From positions 1-64,000 of the forward strand of contig JBNLVK010000122.1 in assembly GCA_050618055.1 (NCBI GenBank): 64,000 nucleotides of DNA. Direction: 5' to 3'. A program made the position numbers and the translations under genes. Positions 8,308 to 35,450 of this stretch are shown here, piece after piece. The notes beneath the pieces are model-generated. The model ran no database searches. It was not told where the DNA came from and saw only the letters and a list, made by a program, of their open reading frames with translations. This DNA is from CALDCK01 sp050618055 (lineage in GTDB: Bacteria; Myxococcota_A; UBA9160; SMWR01). How positions within the stretch are numbered: the first letter of the stretch is position 1; each line of letters opens with the position of its first letter.

Positions 8308-8994
8308 TCAGGGTCCTCCCGTGAAGTCGGCGCGCCGATCGTGCAGGCGCGGGATCCATTGCCCGGCGCTGCGGCCCAGGATGTCGGCCACGGCCTCGGA
8401 CGAGATGGTGGCGCCGGTGATGCCGTCGATCTCCCAGGGCTCCTGCTTCTCGCCCTGCTTCACCGCCGTGATGGGGTGGGCGAGACGCGATCCGTCGGGC
8501 GCCAGCGCGACATCGAGCGCGTCGAAGTTGGCCCGGAAGCCCGGATCGGTCTCGATCCGGTCGCCGAGGCCGGGCGTCTCCCGGCTCTCGAGCACGGCCA
8601 TGCCGACGATCGTCGGGCCCTCCAGCGACACGCCGTAGAGCAGGCGGATCACGTCCTGGTAGCCCATGCCCGCGTCCTCGATCGCGACGCCCACCAGCCC
8701 GCCCTCGTCGTCGTAGGCGGCGTACACCCGATCCCCCTCGGCGGCCTGCGCGTCCAGGGGAACGAAGCGTCCCTCCTCGAGCCACACGAAGGTCTCGTGG
8801 GAGCGGGCGCCGGGCAGCACCTGGAAGATCGCGGCGGCCAGCGCCTCGGCCCGGTTGCGCTCGATCGTGTCGCGCGTGGCCAGGAACACGCTCACGATCC
8901 CCAGTCCGCAGAAGATCCCCACGCCCACCATGGCGCGGACCATGGGCCAGGGCGAGGGCGGGCTCGCCGCCGGGCGCGCGTCGGCCGCGCTCAC
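8308..8994 (-). CDS. rnfG: Rnf complex flavoprotein subunit RnfG
   Basis: 228-residue single-pass, mostly periplasmic subunit carrying covalent FMN. Seen: one N-terminal membrane span (about residues 20-40) and the flavinylation motif DGITGATISS, in which Thr196 is the expected phosphoester attachment site for FMN added by ApbE. An apbE gene lies about 37 kb away at 45693-46754. The start GTG 8994 overlaps the rnfD stop (GTGA). The length is typical for the family. Confidence 0.92.
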   Translation of the reverse strand: MSAADARPAASPPSPWPMVRAMVGVGIFCGLGIVSVFLATRDTIERNRAEALAAAIFQVLPGARSHETFVWLEEGRFVPLDAQAAEGDRVYAAYDDEGGLVGVAIEDAGMGYQDVIRLLYGVSLEGPTIVGMAVLESRETPGLGDRIETDPGFRANFDALDVALAPDGSRLAHPITAVKQGEKQEPWEIDGITGATISSEAVADILGRSAGQWIPRLHDRRADFTGGP

Positions 8995-10010
8995 GACTGG
9001 CTCCGGGCGCTGCCGAAGACGCGCGGCTGGATGCCGCGGTCGATCAGCGGCGCGGCCGCGTTGCCCAGCAGGATCGCGTACATCACGCCCTCGGGCATGG
9101 CTCCCCACACGCGGATCACCAGCACCAGCGCGCCGATCAGCGCGCCGTAGAGCCAGCAGCCGGCGTGGGTCATGGGAGACCCGACCATGTCGGTCGCCAT
9201 GAAGGTGGCTCCGAGCATGAGTCCGCCGGAGAGCAGCATGAAGACGGCGGGCGGACAGGTCCCGGGCGAGAGCGCGTGGAGCAGCGCGCTGCCCAGGCCC
9301 ACCGTCCCGAGCATGGCCGCCGGAATGCGCCAGCTCATCATGTTGCGGGCGATCAGGTAGACGCCGCCGGCGGCGATCAGCAGGGCGCAGGTCTCGCCGG
9401 TCGATCCGCCCACCAGGCCGAAGGCCAGGTCGTCGGCGCCGGCGAGGCGGCCGCCGAACTTCCAGGCCGACAGCGGCGTGGCACCGCTCCAGGCGTCGAA
9501 GGTCGGGCGCGCGAAGGGAAGCGTGAGCGTCGAGACGGGCAGGCTCTCGAAGCGACCCGCGCTGAAGGCGGGGCCGAAGGTCGTCATCGCCACCGGGAAG
9601 GCCGCCTGGAGGAAGGCGCGCCCCACCAGCGCCGGGTTGAACGGGTTGCGTCCGAGCCCGCCGAAGATGGACTTGCCGAGACCCACGCCCACCACGCCGC
9701 CCAGCAGCACGATCCACAGCGGGCAGGCCGGCGGGAGCGTCAGCCCGTAGAGCAGCCCGGTGATCAGCACCGAGCCGTCGGCCAGCGTGGGCTCGCGACC
9801 GGCGAGGCGGCAGGCCGCCCACTCGGTCGCCAGGCAGGAGAGCACAGCGCCCACGATCGTCACCAGCGCCGCCAGGCCGAAGGCGGCCACCGCGAAGGCC
9901 ACCGTCGGCAGCAGTGCCAGCACGACGTTGTTCATGATCACGCCCACGTCGTAGCCGGCCAGGACGTGGGGCGAGCTGCGGATCTCGAGCGTGCGGCCGT
10001 CCGGGCTCAT
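8991..10010 (-). CDS. rnfD: Rnf complex flavoprotein subunit RnfD
   Basis: 339-residue polytopic membrane subunit. Seen: the SGATPL motif (residues 175-180), where Thr178 is the expected covalent FMN site, the conserved GRNPFNPALVGRAF segment (about 120-133), and a GSTGETCALL loop near 203-211 that is also conserved in RnfD. About nine or ten hydrophobic spans are present. The ATG overlaps the rnfC stop (ATGA) and the stop overlaps rnfG. It forms the membrane electron path together with RnfG, RnfA and RnfE. Confidence 0.92.
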   Translation of the reverse strand: MSPDGRTLEIRSSPHVLAGYDVGVIMNNVVLALLPTVAFAVAAFGLAALVTIVGAVLSCLATEWAACRLAGREPTLADGSVLITGLLYGLTLPPACPLWIVLLGGVVGVGLGKSIFGGLGRNPFNPALVGRAFLQAAFPVAMTTFGPAFSAGRFESLPVSTLTLPFARPTFDAWSGATPLSAWKFGGRLAGADDLAFGLVGGSTGETCALLIAAGGVYLIARNMMSWRIPAAMLGTVGLGSALLHALSPGTCPPAVFMLLSGGLMLGATFMATDMVGSPMTHAGCWLYGALIGALVLVIRVWGAMPEGVMYAILLGNAAAPLIDRGIQPRVFGSARSQS

Positions 10011-11338
10011 CCGGCGCGCGCCTTGCGGACCGCCGCCTTCGCCACCCGGAAGCTCTGCACCAGCGGCAGGTGCGACGGACACACGAACGAGCAGCAGCCG
10101 CACTCGAAGCAGTCCATCAGGTGGTGCTCCTCGGCCATCTGCTCGAACTCCTCGTTGCGGGCGAGCAGCCCCAGCCGGGCCGGGTTCAGGAACATGGGAC
10201 AGGCGTCGACGCAGTAGCCGCAGCGGATGCACGGGTAGACGTGACGGTGGGTGTCCTCGGCCTCGTGGGCGCGGAAGGCGACCACGCCGGAGGTTCCCTT
10301 GGTGAGCGCGATGTCCAGGCTCGACGCCGCCGCGCCCATCATCGGTCCGCCCAGGAAGACGCGGCTCACGTCCTCCTCCACGCCCACCTGCTCCAGCAGG
10401 AAGCGCAGCGGCGTTCCGATCGGCACGCGGTAGTTGCCCTTGTGGCGAACCGCCGGCCCGGTGACCGTCACCACGCGCTCCTGGATGCCGCGGCCGTGGG
10501 GCAGCAGCCTGCCGATCTCGGCGCAGGTGGCCACGTTGACGCACAGCGCGCCCACCTCGATGGGCAGCCCGCCCGGCGGGACGCGCCGGCCGAGCAGCGC
10601 GTGGATCAGCATCTTCTCCGCGCCCTGCGGGTACTTGACCGGCAGCACCTCGACCGCGATCGGAAGCTCCGCCGGCAGGCCCGCGCGCAGGTGGTCGGCG
10701 GCGTCCGGCTTGTTGGCCTCGATCGCCACGATCGCCCGTTCGGCGCCGGTGGCCTTCAGCACGTAGCGGATGCCCAGCAGCACGTCCTCGCGCTGCTCCA
10801 GCATGACCCGGTGGTCGGTGGTCAGGAAGGGCTCGCACTCGACGCCGTTGATCACCAGCACGTCGGCGTTCCTGCCCTCGGGCACGCGCAGCTTCACGTG
10901 GGTCGGGAAGGCGGCGCCGCCCAGCCCGACGATGCCCGCCGACTGGATGGCCGTCAGGATCGCCTCGGGGCTCGCCTCGAGCGGGCAGGGCTCGCCCTCC
11001 GCCACCTCCTGGGTCGAGCCGCGCTGGGGCGTGAGGAAGACGCCGGGCGTCATGCGCCCCGCGATGCCCGGCATGGGGGCGATGCGGCGCACCCGACCCG
11101 TCGCCGGCGCGTGCATGGGCACCGACATGTCGCCGTCGGCCTCGGCGATGCACTGGCCGCGCACCACGTGCTGCTCCTCCCGGACCACGGGGCGCGACGG
11201 CCGGCCCAGGTGCTGCGAGAGGGGGATCGTCAGCAGCGGCGCGAACGGGAACTGGCGGATGGCCAGGTCCTTCGTGTCGTCCTTCCACTCGGGCGGGTGA
11301 ACACCGTGGCGGAACGTCTTGAGCCCGAGGAGCCGCAC
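10007..11338 (-). CDS. rnfC: Rnf complex subunit RnfC (NADH/ferredoxin-side Fe-S flavoprotein)
   Basis: 443-residue peripheral subunit that carries the NAD(H) site and two [4Fe-4S] clusters. Seen: N-terminal FRHGVHPPEWKD, the FMN/NADH-region GIVGLGGAAFPTHVKL and VINGVECEP, then C-terminal CIRCGYCVDACP (about 371) and CFECGCCSFVCP (about 409). GTG 11338 gives a family-typical N-terminus and lies 6 nt after the PFOR stop; the upstream GAGAAG would be a modest ribosome site within the end of nifJ. It lacks the long repeat-rich C-terminal extension seen in enterobacterial RsxC. Confidence 0.92.
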   Translation of the reverse strand: MRLLGLKTFRHGVHPPEWKDDTKDLAIRQFPFAPLLTIPLSQHLGRPSRPVVREEQHVVRGQCIAEADGDMSVPMHAPATGRVRRIAPMPGIAGRMTPGVFLTPQRGSTQEVAEGEPCPLEASPEAILTAIQSAGIVGLGGAAFPTHVKLRVPEGRNADVLVINGVECEPFLTTDHRVMLEQREDVLLGIRYVLKATGAERAIVAIEANKPDAADHLRAGLPAELPIAVEVLPVKYPQGAEKMLIHALLGRRVPPGGLPIEVGALCVNVATCAEIGRLLPHGRGIQERVVTVTGPAVRHKGNYRVPIGTPLRFLLEQVGVEEDVSRVFLGGPMMGAAASSLDIALTKGTSGVVAFRAHEAEDTHRHVYPCIRCGYCVDACPMFLNPARLGLLARNEEFEQMAEEHHLMDCFECGCCSFVCPSHLPLVQSFRVAKAAVRKARAG

Positions 11339-11344
11339 CGTCGC

Positions 11345-16282
<4,938 letters not shown>

Positions 16283-16295
16283 GCGATCTCCCGCG

Positions 16296-17174
16296 TCAGG
16301 TGGCGGCCTCGTCGAGCGCCGTGCGGCGCGCGACGGGACGGGCGTGGGCTCCGCGTTGCGCACCGCGCTCCGCGTCGATCCAGACGATGGCGCCGGTGGG
16401 GCAGCGCTCGATGGGTTTGCGCGTGAGCGGTCCGCGCGAGGGGTCGACCACCGGGAGGTTCCCCTCCATGCGGACGGTACCGTCCCCGTCCATCTCGCAG
16501 CGCGCGCAGGCGGTGCAGGCGACGCGGCAGTCCTCGAGCAGACCGTCGCCGGCGCCCAGCGACTTGCAGGCGACCCACAGGCGCTGCTCGGCCGGCACGA
16601 TCGAGAACAGGTCCTTCGGACACACCTCCACGCAGTCGCCGCAGGCGGTGCAGGCGTCTTCGTCGACACGGGGCAGGTCGTGCCGGTCCATGTGGATCGC
16701 GTCGAAGGTGCAGGCGGTCTCGCAGTCGCCGTGGCCCAGGCAACCCCAGAAGCATGCCTTGCCGCCGCCGGCCACCAGCGCGGCCGCGCGACAGGATTCG
16801 GCTCCCAGCGGTCCGTCGTAGTGGGCGCGAACGCGCGCGACGTTGCTTCCGCCGGCACAGGCGAGCCGCGCGACGCGCTTCGATTCCTGACCGACGTCGA
16901 CGCCCAGGAAGTCGGCGATGCGCGACCGTCCCTCTGCGTCGCTCACCGTGCACTTGCCGGGAAGCGCCTCGTGGGCGAGCAGCGCCTCGGCGAACGGACG
17001 GCAGCCCGGATAGCCGCAGGCGCCGCAGTTCGCGTGCGGCAGCATGTCCTCCACCACGTCCAGGCGCGGATCCTCTTCGACGTGCAGCCGTCGGTTGGCG
17101 ATCACCAGCATCGTCGCCAGCGCGAAGGTGAGGCCGCCCATCGCTCCCACACCCGTCAGGACTTCCGTCGTCAC
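16296..17174 (-). CDS. rnfB: Rnf complex subunit RnfB (multi-cluster ferredoxin)
   Basis: 292-residue membrane-anchored Fe-S subunit that accepts electrons from ferredoxin. Seen: an N-terminal membrane span (about residues 8-27), the RnfB-type four-Cys domain ANCGACGYPGC with Cys50, 53, 58 and 75, then several ferredoxin motifs including CTACGDCVEVCP and CTACARCE. GTG 17174 is chosen because homologues begin directly with the anchor helix; ATG 17225 in frame would add 17 polar residues. No strong ribosome site is visible for either. It is the first gene of the operon and is followed 13 nt later by nifJ, an order different from the common rnfABCDGE or rnfCDGEAB. Confidence 0.9.
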   Translation of the reverse strand: MTTEVLTGVGAMGGLTFALATMLVIANRRLHVEEDPRLDVVEDMLPHANCGACGYPGCRPFAEALLAHEALPGKCTVSDAEGRSRIADFLGVDVGQESKRVARLACAGGSNVARVRAHYDGPLGAESCRAAALVAGGGKACFWGCLGHGDCETACTFDAIHMDRHDLPRVDEDACTACGDCVEVCPKDLFSIVPAEQRLWVACKSLGAGDGLLEDCRVACTACARCEMDGDGTVRMEGNLPVVDPSRGPLTRKPIERCPTGAIVWIDAERGAQRGAHARPVARRTALDEAAT

Positions 17175-17192
17175 CGTTTCGCCATGACCGCT

Positions 17193-17205
17193 TTCTCGTC
17201 GAGAA
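17193..17205. promoter_or_regulatory. 13-bp palindrome upstream of rnfB
   Basis: TTCTCG-T-CGAGAA, a perfect 6+1+6 inverted repeat about 20 bp upstream of the rnfB GTG, between it and the likely -10 element. It could be an operator or part of the leader; short palindromes also occur by chance in such DNA. Confidence 0.25.
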
Positions 17206-17240
17206 GGAGTTGCTTCGCACTGCATCTCGACGCCGGAACC

Positions 17241-17251
17241 TATTGTATACT
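17241..17251. promoter_or_regulatory. AT-rich bidirectional -10 region (rnf operon / lipid operon)
   Basis: The sequence TATTGTATACT is a rare AT-rich island in the 214-bp divergent gap. Read on the minus strand it contains TACAAT (17247 to 17242), and on the plus strand TATACT (17246-17251); each is a good -10 hexamer. No consensus -35 at 17 bp is visible on either strand. It likely drives rnfB leftward (leader about 60 nt to GTG 17174) and the acyl-CoA dehydrogenase operon rightward (leader about 130 nt). The rest of the gap shows nothing else convincing. Confidence 0.45.
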
Positions 17252-17388
17252 TGCCGCTCGTCGATGCCGCGCTTGGTGCACAGACCGTTGCACTCGAGTG
17301 AGGCGCATGCCTCGGACGGACGAGAGGCAGAGAGACGAGGTGTCGCCCAGCCGACACTTCCCGCCTTCGCCGCCGGGTCGCGACACTG

Positions 17389-19070
17389 ATGGCCGCGGGA
17401 ATCGACGCCGAGACCCTCGAGGTCGTCCTCGATTCGCTGCGCGACTTCGCGAAGCAGAACTTTCCCCCGGAGGTGCTGCTCGAGTTCGACGCGCGCGACG
17501 AGATGCCGGTCGCGCAGGTCCGCGAGATGTGCGGACCCGAGCTCGGCATCCAGCTGCTGTTCGTTCCCGAGGCCTACGGCGGCCTCGGCGGCGGCGCCTT
17601 CGATACCTACCGCTGCTGCGAGGAGCTGGCGCGCATCGACGTGGGCGTGGCGACGGGCGTGCTGGCCACGCTGCTCGGCAGCGACCCCATCCGGGTCGGC
17701 GGCAGCGAGGAGCAGAAGAGCCGCTGGCTGGGACGGATCGCCGAGGAGGGGATCCTGATGGCCTACGGGGCCACCGAGCCCGAGGCCGGAAGCGACCTGG
17801 CGGCCCTGCGCACCACGGCCACGCCGGTCGAGGAGGACGGCCGGGTGACGGGCTACCGCCTCTCCGGCCGCAAGCAGTGGATCAGCAACGGCGGGCAGGC
17901 CGAGGTCGCGACGATCCTGGCCAACGCCCCGGGCGGACCCTCCTGGTTCGTGATCGAGGCGGGCTGCGAGGGCTTCGGCCACGAGCGTCCCGAGGACAAG
18001 CACGGCATCCGCCTGAGCAACACCGCGGCGCTGACGCTCGACGACGCGCTGGTGCCGGCGGAGAACCTGGTGGGCGGCGTCGAGGGCCAGGGGCTCCAGC
18101 AGGCCCTGGCCGTCTTCGGCTACACGCGGCTGATGGTCGCGGCCTTCGGGGTCGGCGCGGGCTGGTCGGCCCTGGACCGGGCCATCGAGTACTCGACCGA
18201 GCGCATCCAGGGCGGCGCCCCGCTCTCGGAGAAGCAGGCCTACACCCACAAGCTGATCGTTCCCCACGCGGTGGCCCTGGAGACCGGCCGCGCCTACATC
18301 GAGGAGACCGCCAGCGGCCTCGACGCGGTGGAGAACCCGGAAGGGCAGCTCATCACCGAGGGCGCCATCGCCAAGTACCTGTCGACCGAGGCCGGCAACG
18401 CGGCGGCCGACGCCAGCATCCAGGCGCTGGGCGGCTACGGCTACACGCGCGAGTACCTGGTCGAGAAGATCCGGCGCGACGTGCGCATCACCACGATCTA
18501 CGAGGGCACCTCCGAGATCATGGAGATGAGCGTGGCGCGGGATCGCTGGCAGCTGCACCTGAAGACCCGCGGCCAGCACTACCGCGACCAGGCCGATGCG
18601 CTCGCCGCGCTCGAGACCGCGAGTCCGGGCTGCGGCGGAGCCGTCGCCGCGCTCGCCGCGCGCGCCCTGGCCGAGGTGTTCGAATGCGCCCGGGTGGGCC
18701 GGTTGACGCGCAACCAGCACGTGCTGTTCCGGCTGGGCGAGCTGGCGGCGCGCAGCGAGGGTGCGGCCAGCCTGGTCCGGCGCGCGTCCGCCGCCGCGAA
18801 GGGCGACCTGCCCGAGAAGGCCGACCGCCGTTTCGCGCCGCCGGTGCTGGCGGCCATGGCGCGCGTGTCGGCTCGCGAGGCGCTGCTCGCCGTCGCGTCC
18901 GGCGGGCTGCGCTGGGTCGCGGGCAGCGACGGCGGCGCCGCCGACCTGGCGTCGAAGCTCGGCCTGGCCCGGCTCGACGAGGCCCAGCGCGGGCTGGTCG
19001 AGGACATGGACTTCATCGCCGACGCGCTCTACCAGCGCGACGGCACCGCTCGAGGCACGGAGGAAGCCCG

Positions 19071-19074
<4 letters not shown>
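17389..19074 (+). CDS. acyl-CoA dehydrogenase family protein (long form)
   Basis: A 561-residue FAD acyl-CoA dehydrogenase fold. Seen: the N-terminal helical domain, the beta domain with AYGATEPEAGSD and KQWISNGG, and the C-terminal helical domain with GGYGYTREY and YEGTSEI, where Glu about 372 is the catalytic base. About 170 extra C-terminal residues resemble the extension of VLCAD/ACAD9-type enzymes. It opens the lipid operon and its stop overlaps the start of the synthase (ATGA). The synthase has no enoyl-reductase domain, so this flavoprotein could set the double bond or its reduction state in the product, or act on the released acyl chain; this is inference. No clear ribosome site precedes ATG 17389. 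Confidence 0.88.
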
Positions 19075-32301
<13,227 letters not shown>

Positions 32302-32305
<4 letters not shown>

Positions 32306-32988
32306 AGCCGCTGCTCTGGCTCGAGCGGGCGGCGTCGCCGCCCCGCGAGCCGGACTGGCTGTCCCCGGGCGAGCGCGAGCGTTTGGCGCGCGTGCGCCTG
32401 CCGGCCCGCCGCCGCGACTTCCGGCGCGGTCGCTGGACCGCCAAGCGCGCCATCGCACACGCGCTGGGCGGCATCGGCCAGGGCGACTTCGCCGCCCTCG
32501 ACGTGCGGGCCGACGCGCGCGGCGCGCCGCGGGCGTTCTTCCGCGGCCGGCCCCTCGACTGCGAGCTGTCGATCAGCCACCGGTCGGGCGGCGTGCTGTG
32601 CCTGGTCGGCGCCGCCGGATCGCTGCCGGGCTGCGACCTCGAGCGGTGCGAGGAGCGCAGTCCCGCCTTCGAACGCCACTTCCTGGACGACGCGGAGCGC
32701 GACTGGCTCGGCGGGCTGGCGGACGGCGCCCGCGCCCAGGCGGCGAACCTGCTGTGGAGCGCCAAGGAGAGTGCGCTCAAGGCGCTGCGCATCGGCCTCG
32801 ACGTCGATACGCGCAGCGTGCGGGTGCACCCCGCATCGGACGGCGCGAGCCTGCGCGTCGACGTTCCGGGCCACGTCGGGCCGCTGCGCGGCCGCTGGGG
32901 CGCGTGTGGCGGCTTCGTGTGGACGATCGCCAGTCCACGGGACGACTGGCTGCCGCCGCTCCGGGAGATCCGCGCTCCGCTGCACTGA
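32302..32988 (+). CDS. 4'-phosphopantetheinyl transferase (Sfp type)
   Basis: 228-residue enzyme that transfers phosphopantetheine from CoA to a carrier protein. Seen: SISHR, GCDLERCEER (about 109) carrying the Mg-binding Asp and Glu, and LWSAKESALKAL (about 150) matching the WxxKE(A/S)xxK signature. GTG 32302 overlaps the carboxylase stop (GTGA) and has GGGGAGAGG upstream. As the last gene of the four-gene lipid operon it is very likely dedicated to the ACP of the upstream synthase, although that ACP shows Thr at the usual Ser position. Confidence 0.9.
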
Positions 32989-33002
32989 GAGCGCGCGCGT
33001 GC

Positions 33003-33021
33003 GGTGTCGGGTGCCAGACAC
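33003..33021. repeat. REP-like imperfect palindrome after the lipid operon
   Basis: GGTGTCGGGTGCCAGACAC: arms GTGTC/GACAC around a GGGTGCCA core. This type of palindrome recurs in intergenic regions of several proteobacterial genomes and is often linked to REP-associated transposases. Only one copy is visible here, 15 bp after the PPTase stop, with no transposase nearby. It could alternatively be a weak terminator hairpin without a U-run. Confidence 0.3.
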
Positions 33022-33041
33022 TGTGTGCGCCCGGTCTTCCG

Positions 33042-33047
33042 TACCAT
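33042..33047 (+). promoter_or_regulatory. -10 element for leaderless transcript
   Basis: TACCAT, exactly 6 nt before ATG 33054 and with no Shine-Dalgarno between. Transcription from this hexamer would start at or within a base of the start codon. Confidence 0.5.
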
Positions 33048-33053
33048 CGAAAG

Positions 33054-34370
33054 ATGGACGACGGAAGCACCTGGTGGAAGTCGCAGCGCCGGACCGAGCT
33101 CGAAGGCTGGATCCATCCCGCCTTCGAGGGGGTGGCGCAGGTCCTCCAGAGGCAGCTCGACGCGTCGCCGGGCGGCGCCGCGGTCTGCATCTACCACCGC
33201 GGCGAGCAGGTCGTCGACCTGTGGGGAGGCGTCCGCGACCGCCGCCGGCGCCCCTGGGTGGCGGACACCATGTCGCCCAGCTTCTCGACCACCAAGGGCG
33301 TCGCCTCGACGCTGCTGCACATCCTGGTCGACCGGGGCCTGCTCGACTACGACGACCGGGTCGCCGACCACTGGCCCGAGTTCGCCCAGGCCGGCAAGCA
33401 GAACGTCCGCGTTCGCCACGTGCTGGCCCACCAGTCGGGCCTCTACCACATCCGGCAGATGATCGACCGCGCCGACCGCATGCTCGACTGGGACTACATG
33501 ATCGACGCGATCGAGCGCGCCGAGCCGGTGCACGCGCCCGGCGAGCGCACCGGCTACCACGGCCTGACCTACGGCTACCTGGTGGGCGAGATCCTCCAGC
33601 GGGTGACCGGCCGCGAGTTCGCCGACCTGGTCCAGGCCGAGCTGGCCGGACCGCTGGCGCTGGACGGCATGTTCATCGGGACGCCGCAGCACGAGCTGCA
33701 TCGCTCGGCCGAGCTGATCTGGCCCCGGCGCAACATCCTGACGCCGGTGCTGCCCGCCGGGACCACCCGCGCGCTGCTGCGGGCGGTCTCGCCGCTGCTC
33801 CGCGAGGGCGCGCGCGTGCTGTCGGTGCAGCTCGACGTGCAGAGCATCCTCGACTCGCTGGCGCCCCGCGGCATCGGCCACTTCGACTTCGGCGCGAACG
33901 ACACGCTGCGCGCCTCGATCCCGGCGGCCAACGGTTTGTTCACCGCGCGCTCGCTGGCCCGGATGTACGCCGCCCTGGCCGGCGGCGGCGAGATCGACGG
34001 GGTGCGGCTGTTGTCGAAGCGCACCCTGCGCCGCGCCACCCGCCGCCAGAGCCACGCGGGACGCCTGTCGGTGATCCCCTTCGACATGCGCTGGCGGCTC
34101 GGCTACCACGGCGTCTTCACCACCGCCGGCAGTCCGGAGAACGCGTTCGGCCACTTCGGCTTCGGCGGATCCGGCGCCTGGGCCGACCCGAGCCGCGAGC
34201 TGGCGGTCGCGATGATCGTGAACTCCGGACTGGGGACGCCGCTCGGCGACCTGCGGATCGCGCGGATCAGCGCCGCCGCCCTGCGCGCGGCCGACGCACG
34301 CTCCGCCGCGCGCCGCAGGGCGGGGGCGACGGCCCGGCCGGAGCTCTCGCTGGCGCGGGTCGCGCAGTAG
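33054..34370 (+). CDS. serine hydrolase, beta-lactamase/EstB-type esterase
   Basis: 438-residue class C beta-lactamase-fold hydrolase without a recognisable signal peptide, so probably cytoplasmic. Seen: SxxK motif as S78-T-T-K81 (nucleophile and base), HVLAHQSGL, a Tyr-bearing YHGLTYGYLVGE segment matching the YxN/YxG position, and HFGFGGSG near the C-terminus in place of the lactamase KTG. This set fits EstB-like carboxylesterases that act on lipid or small esters rather than antibiotic resistance enzymes. It follows the lipid operon but has its own leaderless-type promoter. Substrate unknown. Confidence 0.83.
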   Translation: MDDGSTWWKSQRRTELEGWIHPAFEGVAQVLQRQLDASPGGAAVCIYHRGEQVVDLWGGVRDRRRRPWVADTMSPSFSTTKGVASTLLHILVDRGLLDYDDRVADHWPEFAQAGKQNVRVRHVLAHQSGLYHIRQMIDRADRMLDWDYMIDAIERAEPVHAPGERTGYHGLTYGYLVGEILQRVTGREFADLVQAELAGPLALDGMFIGTPQHELHRSAELIWPRRNILTPVLPAGTTRALLRAVSPLLREGARVLSVQLDVQSILDSLAPRGIGHFDFGANDTLRASIPAANGLFTARSLARMYAALAGGGEIDGVRLLSKRTLRRATRRQSHAGRLSVIPFDMRWRLGYHGVFTTAGSPENAFGHFGFGGSGAWADPSRELAVAMIVNSGLGTPLGDLRIARISAAALRAADARSAARRRAGATARPELSLARVAQ

Positions 34371-34410
34371 CGGCGGGCCCGCTCGGAAGGAAGCAGAGGA
34401 GGCGCAGCCC

Positions 34411-35346
34411 ATGTCCGTCGGAACGATCTGTCGCCGGCCGGCCTGTGACGTCGAGCGCGGCGCCACGGCCCAGGATGCCGCGCTGCGCATGGACCGCGAG
34501 CGGGTCGGTGCGCTCGTCGTCGTCGAGGAGGGCCGGCCCTTCGGCGTGGTCACCGACCGGGACCTGGCACTGCGCGTGGTGGCGCGGGGCGCGATCGGGA
34601 GCACGGTCGAGGTCGAGCGCGCGAGCAGTACGCCGCCCCAGCTGCTGACCGAGGACCTGAGCCTCCAGCGGGCTGCCGAGGAGCTGCGCACCCGCGGCCT
34701 GCGCCGCGCGCCGGTCGTCGACGGCGAGGGCCGGCTGCTCGGGATGTTCACCGGCGACGACCTGGTGCGCCTGGCGGCCGGCGAGCTCCAGGCGCTCGCG
34801 GACGTCGCGACGGAGCACGGTCCGGCGGCCCGCAGCCCGGCGGTGCGCGACGCACGGCAGGTGCGCAGCGCCGCACACTACCGGCGCACGGTGACGACCG
34901 TGTCGTCGGACACGTCCGCGCGCCAGGTGGCGCGTCGGATGGGCCGGGACGGGGTGGGCTGCGTCGTGGTGGTCGACGACGGGCGTCCGTGCGGCATCGT
35001 CACCGACCGGGACCTGGCGCTGCGCGTCACCGCCCGCGACCTCGAGCCCGACGCCACGCCGACCGCCTCCATCATGAGCCGGTCGCCGCTGATGCTCGAC
35101 GCGGGCGAGCCCCTGACCCGGGTGGTGCGCGCGATGAGCGAGAACGCGGTGCGCCGCATTCCGGTGACGCAGGAAGGACGGCTCGTCGGCATCGTGACCT
35201 ACGACGACGTGCTCGTGGCGCTGGGACGCGAGCTGGCCGCCGTCGGCGAGACGGCGATCCGCGCGCGCGAGCAGGAGGCCCGCGCCTGGGCGGTCGCCCA
35301 GGCCGAGGGCGCTCCGCTCGTGGGCAGGGTGGGAGAGGCCGGCTAG
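34411..35346 (+). CDS. quadruple CBS-domain protein
   Basis: 311 residues consisting almost wholly of four CBS motifs in two Bateman modules (about residues 5-120 and 155-285). The near-identical segments GVVTDRDLALRV and GIVTDRDLALRV show an internal duplication. CBS modules usually bind adenine nucleotides and sense energy state; no catalytic domain or membrane segment is present, so this would be a free-standing sensor or regulator. ATG 34411 has AGAGGAGG upstream. Its stop codon TAG lies in the left flank of the MITE-like element that follows. The next genes are a hydrogenase operon, but no functional link can be shown. Confidence 0.85.
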   Translation: MSVGTICRRPACDVERGATAQDAALRMDRERVGALVVVEEGRPFGVVTDRDLALRVVARGAIGSTVEVERASSTPPQLLTEDLSLQRAAEELRTRGLRRAPVVDGEGRLLGMFTGDDLVRLAAGELQALADVATEHGPAARSPAVRDARQVRSAAHYRRTVTTVSSDTSARQVARRMGRDGVGCVVVVDDGRPCGIVTDRDLALRVTARDLEPDATPTASIMSRSPLMLDAGEPLTRVVRAMSENAVRRIPVTQEGRLVGIVTYDDVLVALGRELAAVGETAIRAREQEARAWAVAQAEGAPLVGRVGEAG

Positions 35347-35427
35347 AACCCATCTCGAAAGCGCCCCGGCGCGGAGCCGCACCGTCGGAGTCGCCCCTGC
35401 TTGGCGCATTTTCGAGATGGGCTCTAG
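35343..35427. mobile_element. 85-bp MITE-like inverted-repeat element
   Basis: Left arm CTAGAACCCATCTCGAAA continues into GCGCC; the right arm is GGCGC, a 2-nt bulge, then TTTCGAGATGGGCTCTAG. Arms of about 22-23 bp pair with a single mismatch plus the bulge and enclose a loop of 37 nt. The outer TA or CTAG is present on both sides, as expected for a target-site duplication (TA for IS630/Tc1-type, YTAR for IS5-type elements). No coding capacity. It lies at the stop codon of the CBS gene and 10 bp before the ribosome site of the hydrogenase operon. As RNA it would form a strong hairpin that could affect readthrough. Other copies in the genome would prove mobility. Confidence 0.5.
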
Positions 35428-35450
35428 GCTCCCTTCGGGAGGTGGCGTCG

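Noticed and set aside
35343..35427. Intrinsic terminator interpretation of the large inverted repeat
   Set aside because: The right arm is not followed by a U-run and the loop is long; a MITE or regulatory hairpin fits better, although a factor-dependent terminator cannot be excluded.
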